41,075 nt of DNA from Shewanella sp. c952 (GCF_019654975.1 NZ_BPEW01000037.1:1-41075); one strand, 5' to 3'. Positions 33,540-41,075 are shown, counted from the stretch's first letter. Made by a program: numbers and translations. Notes: a model not told the origin generated them from the letters alone.

Positions 33540-34604
33540 TTACTTGATGTCGATGACAATTTTGCCTACATGCTGTTTTTGGCTAAATGAAGCTTGTGCA
33601 GCAGGGATCTCTTTTAAAGCATAAACCTCTGCAACTAACGGTTTTATGTTGCTCTGTTCGATATGCTTAATCAGTGCTTGAAACACCCCCGCTTGCAACA
33701 CAGTACAACCCAATAAACTAAGATCTTTAAGATATAGAGTTCTTACATCTAAGTTCACCATAGCTCCGCCAATGGCACCTGCAACGGCGTAGCGTCCGCC
33801 CGGGCGAAGTAGCTCTAGTAGTTGTGGCCATTGTTTACCTGCAACGAGGTCAATAACCACGTCAACACTGTTGCTGGCCAACACTGTCAGCAGATTATCG
33901 CTGCGATCAATGACTTGATCTGCGCCAATGCTCAATAGCTGTTCTCGTTTTTCCCTGCTAGTGATAGCAATGACAAATGCACCGCGCGCTTTTGCAAGCT
34001 GCACCGCCGCAGAACCAACACCACCGGACGCGCCAGTAATAAGCACTCGTTCTTGCTGTGAAACATTAGCCTTAGTCAGCATATTCTCTGCTGTAGAGTA
34101 TGAGCAAGGAAAGGAAGCCAGTTCGATATCTGAAAGAGCGGAGTTGATTGCGTATGCATGCACTGCGTCCACGGTAGTGTACTGCGCAAAGCCACCATCG
34201 CACTCAGAGCCAAAGTACCAAGGCGAGGCTAATTGCTTGCCATTGGCGTGAGTAATACAAGGCTCAATTAATACACGTTGGCCGATACGTTGTGGATTAA
34301 CATGTTTGCCTACCGCAACGATTTCACCGCAGACATCGGCGCCTTGAATGCGTGGAAATGTGAGGGCTTGTCCTGACCAACTGGCATCTTTGCTGTCTGC
34401 TGTGCTTTTTGAATACCAAGCGGTACGGGTATTGATATCGGTATTGTTCACACCTGCGGCAGAGACCTTGATTAATACTTGGTAGTCTAGTGGTGTTGGC
34501 ACCGGGGTATCTAACGTAAGCTTTAACATATCGACATCGCCATGACCCACTAACGTCATCGCCTGCATGGTGCTCGGAATTGAACTGGACGCTGTTATCT
34601 GCAT
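33540..34604 (-). CDS. MDR-superfamily quinone oxidoreductase-like protein
   Basis: A 354-residue zinc-independent alcohol-dehydrogenase-like protein. The N-terminal GroES-like domain holds LIKVSAAGVNNTDINTR and IQGADVCGEIVAVG. The Rossmann domain has the AVQLAKA segment after VLITGASGGVGSA, which binds NADPH, and VDVVIDLVAG. The catalytic zinc ligands are not conserved, so it is quinone-reductase-like (QOR branch). Its ATG overlaps the stop of the TetR gene upstream (TAATG), so the pair is translationally coupled, with GGAG nine bases upstream. Control by that TetR protein is very likely; the inducing compound is unknown. Confidence 0.85.
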   Translation of the reverse strand: MQITASSSIPSTMQAMTLVGHGDVDMLKLTLDTPVPTPLDYQVLIKVSAAGVNNTDINTRTAWYSKSTADSKDASWSGQALTFPRIQGADVCGEIVAVGKHVNPQRIGQRVLIEPCITHANGKQLASPWYFGSECDGGFAQYTTVDAVHAYAINSALSDIELASFPCSYSTAENMLTKANVSQQERVLITGASGGVGSAAVQLAKARGAFVIAITSREKREQLLSIGADQVIDRSDNLLTVLASNSVDVVIDLVAGKQWPQLLELLRPGGRYAVAGAIGGAMVNLDVRTLYLKDLSLLGCTVLQAGVFQALIKHIEQSNIKPLVAEVYALKEIPAAQASFSQKQHVGKIVIDIK

Positions 34605-35119
34605 TATTTTTGCTCCAAAAGAGTTTGAGTGAGTTTGAGGGCGCTATTAATCGTCGCTTCACCCATTAGTGGCCAAGCGCTCGCTATTCCCTCATGCACT
34701 AAAAACAGCGCCGCGGCGCAATCTGGACGTTGGCTTTGCTTTGCTAAAAACTGTTGCACAGCTTGTTTGTGACTATTCACAACGTGACTGATTTGCTGGT
34801 TCTCTGGAAATGCGGCAATAGCTTGCATCGACATACAGCCGTTAGGTGCCGATATTTTCATCCATTGTTGCAGCTGTTTAAAGGCGTGGATAACAGCATC
34901 CAATCCTGGTGTTGGTGCTCCTTGGGTTAAGAATGCAAGGTAGCGTTGTTGGCGGTGCTCCAACGCAGCAATAATCATCTGCTCTTTCGAAGGATAATAT
35001 TTGTATAGGGTGCGCAGACTCACTCCGCTGGCTTTTTGCAAAATAGCTACGCTGGGTTGCGCAAAGCCGTGTTGGGCGAAAGCAGCTTCAAGATTGGCAG
35101 CGATCTGTTGATCTGGCAT
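34604..35119 (-). CDS. TetR-family repressor of the quinone-reductase operon
   Basis: A 171-residue regulator with the N-terminal helix-turn-helix GFAQPSVAILQKASGVSLRT followed by LYKYYPSKEQMI, and a helical C-terminal domain typical of TetR. The ATG at 35119 is preceded by AAAGG with eight bases' spacing; a GTG three codons upstream is less likely. It is the first gene of a two-gene operon with the oxidoreductase, overlapping it by one base. Two operators with the same half site lie directly upstream (35134-35178), which predicts autorepression. Confidence 0.87.
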   Translation of the reverse strand: MPDQQIAANLEAAFAQHGFAQPSVAILQKASGVSLRTLYKYYPSKEQMIIAALEHRQQRYLAFLTQGAPTPGLDAVIHAFKQLQQWMKISAPNGCMSMQAIAAFPENQQISHVVNSHKQAVQQFLAKQSQRPDCAAALFLVHEGIASAWPLMGEATINSALKLTQTLLEQK

Positions 35120-35133
35120 GGTGTACACCTTTA

Positions 35134-35178
35134 AGGTAGAGCAAGTATTCTACCTAGGGTAGAGTGTTCACTCTACCC
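35134..35178. promoter_or_regulatory. Twin TetR operators
   Basis: Two 22-bp palindromes share half sites GGTAGA-N8-TCTACC. The upstream one, 35157-35178, is perfect (arms GGGTAGAGTG and CACTCTACCC around TT); the other, 35134-35155, has arms AGGTAGA and TCTACCT. Their centres are exactly 23 bp apart, 15-60 bp before the TetR start. Confidence 0.85.
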
Positions 35179-35255
35179 ATGTCAACTCCAGCTATGTTTT
35201 TTGTATGCTTGCTCACTTATATCATTTCATTGGACGCCGGGTATAGAATAGAGCG

Positions 35256-35645
35256 ATGAATGAAAATGTCACCATCTCACTTCCTGCGCTTATTCATCGA
35301 ATAGGTAGAGACTCAGCTAACCGGGCTAAAGCACTTGCTCGGCTACATAGTTGTGAGCTAAAGCGTGTGCGTCGCTCTCGTAACTGGGCGATAACGGGGG
35401 AGGCGATGAGCATTCAATCATTTAATGAACAGTTAAAATCTCAAACCAGTAGCGAGTGGCACTATTTAATTAAAAAGCTTGAAACCGCACTGCTAAACCA
35501 CGCTGATAAATTAGAACCTTTACCTGCCAAGCTGGCTCGCTTAATTAGTGAGAACACTAATATCACGCTTGCTGAACTTATGCATCTCACCGATTGCACC
35601 CTAAGTGAAGCTAGAACTGCACGCTTTAATGCTGAGACTTGGTAG
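35256..35645 (+). CDS. Ribosome-recycling-factor-like family protein (RRF_GI type)
   Basis: A 129-residue small protein. TISLPALIHRIGRDSANRAK, then HSCELKRVRRSRNW in the first half, and the ending NITLAELMHLTDCTLSEAR with ARF, match my memory of a gammaproteobacterial family annotated as ribosome recycling factor family (RRF_GI). The C-terminus looks like a small helix-turn-helix. It is not the true Frr, which is about 185 residues and lacks these motifs. The ribosome binding site is weak (TAGAG). It is transcribed away from the TetR operon. Confidence 0.65.
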   Translation: MNENVTISLPALIHRIGRDSANRAKALARLHSCELKRVRRSRNWAITGEAMSIQSFNEQLKSQTSSEWHYLIKKLETALLNHADKLEPLPAKLARLISENTNITLAELMHLTDCTLSEARTARFNAETW

Positions 35646-35653
35646 GGCATTGC

Positions 35654-35679
35654 AGGACTCAGCCTTTTAGCTGAGTCCT
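35654..35679 (+). terminator. Terminator after the RRF-like gene
   Basis: AGGACTCAGC and GCTGAGTCCT form a perfect 10-bp stem with a CTTTTA loop, nine bases after the stop and followed by TATTCTC. It also lies just beyond the end of the convergent efflux gene. Confidence 0.7.
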
Positions 35680-35691
35680 TATTCTCGAGGT

Positions 35692-36141
35692 CTAATTGAT
35701 TGGTTGGGCAATGGTATTACTGTTCGCTACGCGGCTTGAAAAGAAGCGCTCACGAATCACATCATAAGCCCAGTTATAGATAATCGCGTACACCAGAAAG
35801 AAGATAACCACGCCTAAATCCATAATGAATACGGTCCAGAAATCCAGTTGTAGCACCCACATCATCAAGGGGAGTGTGGCGACAATCATGCCAAGTTCAA
35901 ACCCTAGTCCATGGCCTAAGCGCATCTTTATAGAACGCTTGATGCGGTTTTGACCAAAGATGCGGTCAAAGCCTAAGTTATAGATGTAGTTCCATACCAT
36001 GGCAATTAACGACAAGCCGACAGCCAAGCCGGTTGCTGATTTTGCTTCTGTATCGGTAAAGACTATCGCCGCAGTGATAACGAAAACCAAGGCAATCGCT
36101 TCAAATAGTACGCTGTGTAAAATACGCTCTTTAACATTCAT
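35692..36141 (-). CDS. PACE-family multidrug efflux protein
   Basis: A 149-residue membrane protein with four transmembrane segments, built as two tandem bacterial-transmembrane-pair units. The family motifs appear in order: RILHSVLFEAIAL in helix 1, VWNYIYNLGFDR after helix 2, RLGHGLGFELG in helix 3 and YNWAYDVIRERFF after helix 4. PACE transporters such as AceI export chlorhexidine, acriflavine or polyamines by proton exchange. The ATG at 36141 is favoured over a GTG four codons earlier. A LysR gene is divergent, as with AceI/AceR, but a structured repeat element (36181-36454) occupies the promoter region between them. Substrate unknown. Confidence 0.87.
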   Translation of the reverse strand: MNVKERILHSVLFEAIALVFVITAAIVFTDTEAKSATGLAVGLSLIAMVWNYIYNLGFDRIFGQNRIKRSIKMRLGHGLGFELGMIVATLPLMMWVLQLDFWTVFIMDLGVVIFFLVYAIIYNWAYDVIRERFFSSRVANSNTIAQPIN

Positions 36142-36180
36142 AATCAGTCTCACTTTAGCTTGTTCAGTAGTTCTTAGGCG

Positions 36181-36454
36181 GATATACCCGTTCTACCTCA
36201 AGACGCTTGATTTCAGTGGGAATTAACAGTGATTTAGACAAGGCTTTGGCCGCGGTGCAATAGCTAGTCTATTGCCAAGGTCAGTCACGCAGACTAAATC
36301 ACTGTTAAACCCACCCAATGGGAGCGCCTGAGCAAACCCACTTCGACGTTGCAAAGCCTAAAAAGGGAGCGACCATTACTGCGACTTTGCGCCTTGAATT
36401 AGTTTCGCTCAGGTTGCTCTGAAACATGCACTTTGAGGTAGTACGGGTATAATC
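36181..36454. repeat. Structured dispersed repeat, copy D
   Basis: A 274-bp element filling the gap between the divergent PACE and LysR genes. The ends GATATACCCGTTCTACCTCA and, reverse complemented, GATTATACCCGTACTACCTC match over about 36 bp. Hairpin I has a perfect 15-bp stem TTAACAGTGATTTAG/CTAAATCACTGTTAA and a tip CAATAGCTAGTCTATTG; hairpin II pairs GCAAAG with CTTTGC and has the tip AAGGGAGCGACCATT. The plan is the same as in copies A-C but the tip 7-mers are not complementary. Confidence 0.7.
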
Positions 36455-36502
36455 ATCAATATTGGAGAAAGAATCTAGTTAGTTACTATCAGGAAAAGTG
36501 AT

Positions 36503-37381
36503 ATGTATAACTTGGAACAGTTAAGAATGTTTGTTGAAACTGCTGAATCGGGTTCATTTTCGGCGTGTGCTAGACGGCTCGGCAAGGTGCAATCAGCAGT
36601 GAGTCAGGGAATCGCAAACCTTGAGATAGAGCTCAACACTAATTTGTTTGACCGCACTAGTCGTAAGCCCTCTTTAACGGCACATGGTGAAAGGTTGCTG
36701 CCTTTTGCACAGGCCATTCTACGGCAAACCTACGAGTTAGACTCTGTGACTAATGCGCTTAATCTTTCCCATGAAACCGAGATTAAGCTAGCAATCGATG
36801 ATGCGTTGCTACCGATGATGGCACGTATATTAGATTCTTTTGCAGAGCATTTTCCGGGTACCAATCTTGAGCTGTATGCAGTAGCCACTCCAGATGTATT
36901 AAGCTTGGTTGATGGTGGAAAAGTTGATTTGGGCTTAATGTTTGCCAGCAGTGAGTTTCCGCAGAAAGTCGATGTTTGTTATGTTGGAAACATGCCATTT
37001 AATGGTGTGGTCAGTCCCGGGCATCCTTTGGCTGAGCTTAAGATGGTGTCGGTTGCTGATCTAATCCCCCACCGCCAGCTGTTGATCCGTAGCCTTGATG
37101 GACAAGCGTTAGCACACAGCCCAAACGTCTCTTCACATATCTGGTGGGGCAGCAGTTTTAATGCAATCAACGCCTTGGTTAAACAAGGGTTAGGCTGGGG
37201 ATATATTCCGGCTTACATGGCAGAGCAATATGAGCGTCAAGGTGAGATGGTACGCTTGCAACTTAGCTTTGATCATAAACCATGGCGTGTGCCCATTGAT
37301 CGCGTGATTGCTAAGCAAAAAGCCAAAGGGCCGGCACTAAGCTGGTTGGCTGATGCTGTGACAGATCTACTTGACGATTAA
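36503..37381 (+). CDS. LysR-family regulator, probable activator of the PACE gene
   Basis: A 292-residue regulator. The winged helix-turn-helix is in the first 60 residues (LRMFVETAESGSFSACARRL, QSAVSQGIANLEIELNTNLF), followed by the effector domain (IKLAIDDALLPMMARILDSF, KVDLGLMFAS, QGLGWGYIPAYM). It is divergent from the PACE efflux gene, matching the AceR/AceI arrangement. The start at 36503 lies 48 bp from the right end of repeat copy D, so the element is part of its promoter or leader. It is the third LysR gene in the window. Confidence 0.87.
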   Translation: MYNLEQLRMFVETAESGSFSACARRLGKVQSAVSQGIANLEIELNTNLFDRTSRKPSLTAHGERLLPFAQAILRQTYELDSVTNALNLSHETEIKLAIDDALLPMMARILDSFAEHFPGTNLELYAVATPDVLSLVDGGKVDLGLMFASSEFPQKVDVCYVGNMPFNGVVSPGHPLAELKMVSVADLIPHRQLLIRSLDGQALAHSPNVSSHIWWGSSFNAINALVKQGLGWGYIPAYMAEQYERQGEMVRLQLSFDHKPWRVPIDRVIAKQKAKGPALSWLADAVTDLLDD

Positions 37382-37457
37382 TGAGAAAAGTCAGCTGTTA
37401 GCCTGACCCCATATCGCAATATGTCTTTGCTACATGAGGCCAGTTTTGCGATTCCAT

Positions 37458-38729
37458 TTAGCTCAACACTGGGTCTCTGCAGTTAACGTTGCTGTAGACT
37501 GGTTTTCTGGTTTTCTGGTTTTCTGGTTTTCTGGTTTTCTGGTTTTCTGGTTTTCTGGTTTTCTGGTTTTCTGGTGCTGGTGTTGCTAATGGACGGTTTA
37601 TTTCGCTTGTATCGATCGTATCGTTGAGCATATACCTTGCTAACCAAGCCGTTAGAGGAATGGTTAGCACGATACCCACACTGCCAGCTAGCGCATGAAT
37701 AATGCTTAAGGCGATAACGGGAGTATTGATAAACTGCGTAAGCGGCATATCTAAACCCCAAACCATCATAATGGTGGTTAAAGAGCTGCCGGCAAAGGCA
37801 AGAATGAGCGTGTTAGTCATGGTGCCCATAATATCTCGTCCGATATTCATACTGGCTTTCATCAGCTGTTTGGGGCTGAGTTTTGGGTCGGTGATCTTTA
37901 ACTCGTTATAGGCAGATGCAATAGAGATCGCGACATCCATGACTGCGCCCAATGCTGAAATCATGATGGCAACAAACATTAACCAGCGGATCTGAATAGG
38001 CTGGGTAGCAAGGTAGATCACATCCTCGCCTTTATCTAAGTAGATGCCAGAAAGGTTGGCAAACTCACCAAACACCTGCGCCATAATACCGGCCGCAATG
38101 ACCCCGAGTAAGGTGCCACCCATGGCGCAAAAACTTTTGCGATTATAGCCGGAGACTAATATGAAATTGACGACGATTTTCAGTCCCATCAGGATGATGG
38201 TAATGACAACTGGATTCCAGCCTGCAAAAATTGCAGGGATTAACACGCCGACAATCAGCGCGGCGGTAAAATAGAGTGAGATAACTGAATTCAACCCCTC
38301 TTTCTTGCCAAATGACAGCAGTAATAATAGAAAGGCAAAGCACATCCAGTAGATCGCGGTGGAGCGTTTGTGGTTATAGGCCCAATACACCGCGCCGTTT
38401 GGTGTCTCTCTAATCATCATGATAAAGGTGTCTCCTTCAGCAACGAGCACATTATGCTGTCGGCTGAGAGGATTCTGAACCTCGACGATTTTTCCAGTTT
38501 CATCGCCTTGTAAGATCTCTGCGGTGATAACCTGTAAGCCCGTTAATATAGAGGGGACACGGGGATCTGGAGCAAGATTATTAGAGATAACTGAGACTAC
38601 ACTAGCCTCTACGAACTGCTGTTGTAGCGGTGTCTTTGGTTTTAAACTGTCGCTTAAGCTTGGAGAAACATAAAAGATAAGTGTTGAAACCAAAGCAATA
38701 AATAGGGTGAATCGATAGTTTTTTAGCAT
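37458..38729 (-). CDS. YibE/F family membrane protein with a repeat-encoded C-terminal tail
   Basis: A 423-residue membrane protein. One N-terminal segment anchors it, residues 40-115 form an extracytoplasmic domain, and about seven transmembrane helices follow from residue 127. GAVMDVAISIASAYNEL and GRDIMGTMTNTLILAFAG are the YibE/F signatures; the family's function is unknown. After TSEINRPLATPA the rest of the protein is three copies of ENQKTRKP and a short end, VYSNVNCRDPVLS, all encoded by or after nine copies of an 8-bp repeat. Loss or gain of one unit would change the frame and the final residues. The ribosome binding site is weak. The 5'-nucleotidase gene is upstream on the same strand. 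Confidence 0.8.
   Translation of the reverse strand: MLKNYRFTLFIALVSTLIFYVSPSLSDSLKPKTPLQQQFVEASVVSVISNNLAPDPRVPSILTGLQVITAEILQGDETGKIVEVQNPLSRQHNVLVAEGDTFIMMIRETPNGAVYWAYNHKRSTAIYWMCFAFLLLLLSFGKKEGLNSVISLYFTAALIVGVLIPAIFAGWNPVVITIILMGLKIVVNFILVSGYNRKSFCAMGGTLLGVIAAGIMAQVFGEFANLSGIYLDKGEDVIYLATQPIQIRWLMFVAIMISALGAVMDVAISIASAYNELKITDPKLSPKQLMKASMNIGRDIMGTMTNTLILAFAGSSLTTIMMVWGLDMPLTQFINTPVIALSIIHALAGSVGIVLTIPLTAWLARYMLNDTIDTSEINRPLATPAPENQKTRKPENQKTRKPENQKTRKPVYSNVNCRDPVLS
37501..37572 (-). repeat. Octanucleotide tandem repeat, nine copies, inside the YibE/F gene
   Basis: GGTTTTCT is repeated nine times without error on the plus strand, followed by a partial unit. Because 8 is not a multiple of 3, three units encode one round of the octapeptide ENQKTRKP, and all three frames stay open through the repeat. 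Such octamer tracts are prone to slipped-strand changes. Confidence 0.97.
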
Positions 38730-38771
38730 AGGGTATCAGTCACTCGTTGCCACTAATATTGTTAAATTAAC

Positions 38772-38797
38772 GGCGAATTTGTCGGTAGGAATTCGCC
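38772..38797. other. Hairpin between the nucleotidase and YibE/F genes
   Basis: GGCGAATT and AATTCGCC form an 8-bp stem with a 10-nt loop; TTAA on both sides extends it past one mismatch. It lies 43 bp before the YibE/F start, so it could be a terminator remnant, operator or leader hairpin. Confidence 0.5.
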
Positions 38798-38814
38798 ATT
38801 AACTTAAACAGAAG

Positions 38815-38837
38815 AGGCCTGCGAACAGGCCTTTTTT
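38815..38837. terminator. Terminator after the 5'-nucleotidase gene
   Basis: AGGCCTG and CAGGCCT form a 7-bp stem, with loop TTCG on the minus strand and CGAA on the plus strand. The minus-strand tail (CTTCTGTTT) is moderately T-rich, while the plus-strand side has six T residues. It lies nine bases past the stop. Confidence 0.7.
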
Positions 38838-38845
38838 ACTGCGAT

Positions 38846-40978
38846 TTACTCAGTAATACAACCGGCATAATCTTGGGTTGGATTGACTGTGTATGAGTTT
38901 ACGTCATTGACATTAATCGCATCCAAAATACCTGGGTATTTAGGGTTGTCTGGATCAATGTTGACACAAATTTCTTTGTTAATCAGTCTATTCCATAGAG
39001 CCTGACCTGAACCATTATCGGTGCGAAGTAGGGTAATAGCACCGTTATCTTGGTACTGCTTAATTTCCCAGTTCGGGTTAGTGAAATCACTGGCATTTAC
39101 GCCTTTGTTGTCTGCCACGTACTCAGTCAACATATCGCGGATAGCGTAAACAGGTTCATTCACTGAATCATAGAAAACATCTTCACCGCTTGCCCAGCCA
39201 AACTTCTTAATGTTTGAACCCCAGCGGTAGCTGTTTAGCGCAACCTTGTAGGTAGCCGTTGCATCGAATGGCTTACCATCAATTTCGATGATCTCGATGC
39301 GATTACCTTCATTAGTGACGGTATAGTTGTCATCCATTGCGAATGAATCACCAGTCAAGTCAACCACGAAGTCAATTTTGCCATCGAACTGATCGTACAT
39401 GTACGCTTTAGCACCTTTGCGGAACGATACGGTAATGTCACCGTCTTTATAGGTATTAAAGTAAGTGTAAGACCACTCCATATAACGCTTAAGATTGGCG
39501 CCTGTCATGTTGATACCGATAAGGGTATTGTCATACTTATACAGGTTAGTTGAATCTTTCTTAGCGTACTCTTGACCGTCAATGAGATTAGAGCTGTCTG
39601 AGAACAAAGACGCGGCAGAGACAACTGCTCCAGATTTCTCTAGCTGGATTTGGTTAATGAAATCCATTAACGCAGTATCCATTACTTTAGCGGTATGAAT
39701 GGTTGAATACAGACGGCCTGATTCATGGTCGTAATCTTCATGTACCGCTTCGTCAGCACCAGTGCCCGGTGTAAAGTCGCCACCGACAAGGCCTAGAACT
39801 AATTGAGCGTCCGCTTTGGAGATGTCATGAACATACTGGAACTGTGAAGTGGTAATTTGGCTTTCTTCGATATTCTTTGAGGTGATATTGCTAAGAGTGG
39901 TATCGACCATTTCCCACTTACCATCGTTCTTCTTAAGCTTAATATCGGCCTTAGCTAGCGCCCAGCCCCACTTGCCAGGTTCAATGATTTTAACGCTCTG
40001 AGCACGATTGCTTTCATCATAAGTGCCAGACAAGGTTTTATCTTCAGTGGTATCAGCACCTTCAATTGAGATATCTGTAGAAGCTATCTCTGCACCCTCT
40101 GCAGCTTTTTGGATACTTTCAATATAAGTAGCGTGCTCATGTCCTGCTAAAATCACATCAAACTTATCGGCCATTTCTGCAGCAATCTTATGCACGCCAG
40201 CGCCGCCTTCTGAACTACGTCCGATATGGAAAGCGCCGATGATGACATCAGGACTGAATTTCTCGATCAACTCATCTACTGCAGCACGCGTTGAGGCAAG
40301 TTCTTCATCAAACTTAAGACCTGCAAAGTGGCCTGGCGCAGAGGCTTCCCAGTTAGGTACGTTTGATGGGCTCACACCCACGATTGCGACTTTGGCACCA
40401 TCAACTTCGAAAACTTGGAAGGCACGGATGTAGTTGGCATCGTTCTCTTCCCATTTGATGTTGTTTGATACAACAGCACCATTGAAATGGTTTAGGTTAC
40501 GATCGATGAAGCTTCGCTCGAAGTTAAACTCATGGTTACCTGGAACCCAAAGATCATAATCAAGTGAATTTAAGGTTGCAACGACAGGGTGAGTAGGATC
40601 GTCGTTGAAAAGTTGTGCTGAGTTGCCTTGAACGGTATCACCGATATCAATCAAGATCATGTTTGGATTGTCCGCTTTTGCTGTTTCAAGCAAAGTGGAA
40701 ATACGTGTTAAACCTGCATCTGAATCTACTGCATCTAGCGCATAGTCATAGCCAAAAATTCGGCCGTGAAGATCTGACGTTGCCCCAATAGTAATGGTGA
40801 CTTCGTCGACTTCATTTTGACTCTTTACGATGATGTCTGGTGTATTGGTTAGTGTTTTTCCCTGCGTAACAACAGGTGCATAGCCGCTATCGGTATTAAT
40901 AATTGTTTCATCATCCGAACAGCCAGCTAAAGCCGCTAGTACTGCTAAGCACAATACACTGCGAGTAGTTTTTTTCAT
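38846..40978 (-). CDS. Metallophosphatase/5'-nucleotidase lipoprotein
   Basis: A 710-residue lipoprotein. LAVLAALAGC is the lipobox, with acylation at the cysteine and export to the envelope. The N-terminal metallophosphoesterase domain holds the metal ligands in order: SDLHG, DIGDTVQGN, VPGNHEFNFE, GAFHIG and LAGHEHATY. The C-terminal 5'-nucleotidase domain (YSTIHTAKVMDTALMDFINQ onward to TYKVALNSYRWG) binds substrate. Relatives are UshA and CpdB, which release phosphate from extracellular nucleotides; it could serve nucleotide scavenging together with the rihA salvage enzyme 6 kb away. The ATG at 40978 is chosen, with GGGG upstream; a TTG two codons earlier is less likely. Confidence 0.88.
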   Translation of the reverse strand: MKKTTRSVLCLAVLAALAGCSDDETIINTDSGYAPVVTQGKTLTNTPDIIVKSQNEVDEVTITIGATSDLHGRIFGYDYALDAVDSDAGLTRISTLLETAKADNPNMILIDIGDTVQGNSAQLFNDDPTHPVVATLNSLDYDLWVPGNHEFNFERSFIDRNLNHFNGAVVSNNIKWEENDANYIRAFQVFEVDGAKVAIVGVSPSNVPNWEASAPGHFAGLKFDEELASTRAAVDELIEKFSPDVIIGAFHIGRSSEGGAGVHKIAAEMADKFDVILAGHEHATYIESIQKAAEGAEIASTDISIEGADTTEDKTLSGTYDESNRAQSVKIIEPGKWGWALAKADIKLKKNDGKWEMVDTTLSNITSKNIEESQITTSQFQYVHDISKADAQLVLGLVGGDFTPGTGADEAVHEDYDHESGRLYSTIHTAKVMDTALMDFINQIQLEKSGAVVSAASLFSDSSNLIDGQEYAKKDSTNLYKYDNTLIGINMTGANLKRYMEWSYTYFNTYKDGDITVSFRKGAKAYMYDQFDGKIDFVVDLTGDSFAMDDNYTVTNEGNRIEIIEIDGKPFDATATYKVALNSYRWGSNIKKFGWASGEDVFYDSVNEPVYAIRDMLTEYVADNKGVNASDFTNPNWEIKQYQDNGAITLLRTDNGSGQALWNRLINKEICVNIDPDNPKYPGILDAINVNDVNSYTVNPTQDYAGCITE

Positions 40979-41056
40979 GTTCAACCCCGTATTATTTTAA
41001 ATAGCGCATTATTTGCACCAATATGACTAAGGCTAATTCTTATGGTTTAAAATATT

Positions 41057-41075
41057 AGGATTAATGGGTAATCCT
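41057..41075. promoter_or_regulatory. Inverted repeat upstream of the nucleotidase gene
   Basis: AGGATTA and TAATCCT form a 7-bp inverted repeat with a 5-nt centre, 79 bp before the lipoprotein start, running to the window edge. It could be an operator; the sequence beyond the edge is needed to judge its full extent. Confidence 0.35.

Noticed and set aside
14325..36454. Structured repeats as insertion sequences or integron attC sites
   Set aside because: No transposase or integrase gene lies in or near them and they do not occur as gene-cassette arrays; left as repeats of unknown class.
37501..37572. Possible CRISPR array
   Set aside because: The units are 8 bp with no spacers; it is a simple tandem repeat inside a gene.
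1..41075. tRNA, rRNA, prophage or toxin-antitoxin genes
   Set aside because: None could be recognised on either strand; intergenic hairpins are explained as terminators, operators or repeats.

Overview
The window looks like the chromosome of a marine gammaproteobacterium of the Shewanella type. I base this on protein flavour (a RihA close to the E. coli sequence, GlnD, PACE transporter, small DUF3297/DUF3081/DUF3083-type proteins), moderate GC, Fur and CRP boxes of enterobacterial type, and many small dispersed palindromic repeats between genes. No rRNA, tRNA, CRISPR array, prophage or intact insertion sequence was seen. This assignment is inference; no database was searched.

Layout. 1-9.4 kb: a small secreted protein, a MITE-like repeat, an MTHFR-family protein, a secreted serine hydrolase, a short-chain dehydrogenase, a Fur-box-controlled TonB-dependent receptor, a dCMP-deaminase-like enzyme, an alpha/beta hydrolase and a decayed alkylsulfatase gene. 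9.4-14.3 kb: a CBS-domain protein, an IS6-type remnant, two small conserved proteins, and a three-gene photolyase operon (DUF2256 protein, [4Fe-4S] cryptochrome/photolyase, flavin-reductase-like protein). 14.3-19.4 kb: a second serine hydrolase with a divergent LysR regulator, a DUF3083-type protein, and a LysR gene next to a compound hexanucleotide microsatellite. 19.5-27 kb: GABA catabolism (gabD, gabT), a CDGSH iron-sulfur/glutamate-synthase-like fusion, a membrane methyltransferase-like protein with a DUF2141 partner, and a class III aminotransferase. 27-41 kb: an Old Yellow Enzyme with a divergent TetR regulator and three operators, glnD, rihA, a TetR/quinone-reductase operon with twin operators, a PACE efflux gene with a divergent LysR regulator, a YibE/F membrane protein whose C-terminus is made of an 8-bp repeat, and a metallophosphatase/5'-nucleotidase lipoprotein.

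The most unusual signal is a set of four intergenic elements of 270-332 bp (14325-14607, 31795-32126, 33183-33452, 36181-36454). All four fold to the same plan: long terminal inverted repeats enclosing two internal hairpins. Stem sequences differ but stay paired, and the hairpin tips keep related sequence (around ATAGTTATTCTA and AAGGGAATAACCATT). In three copies the two tips carry perfectly complementary 7-mers, GTTATTC and GAATAAC. They encode no protein. Two near-identical copies flank rihA as direct repeats, and one sits in the divergent regulator/efflux promoter region. A second, unrelated short TIR element occurs twice (581-871 and 25401-25507).

Regulation is unusually legible: a Fur box, CRP-type sites, candidate LysR boxes and two well-formed sets of TetR operators. 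Several start sites (the TonB receptor, both TetR genes, glnD, gabD, the DUF3083-type gene) were moved to internal codons with better ribosome binding sites.
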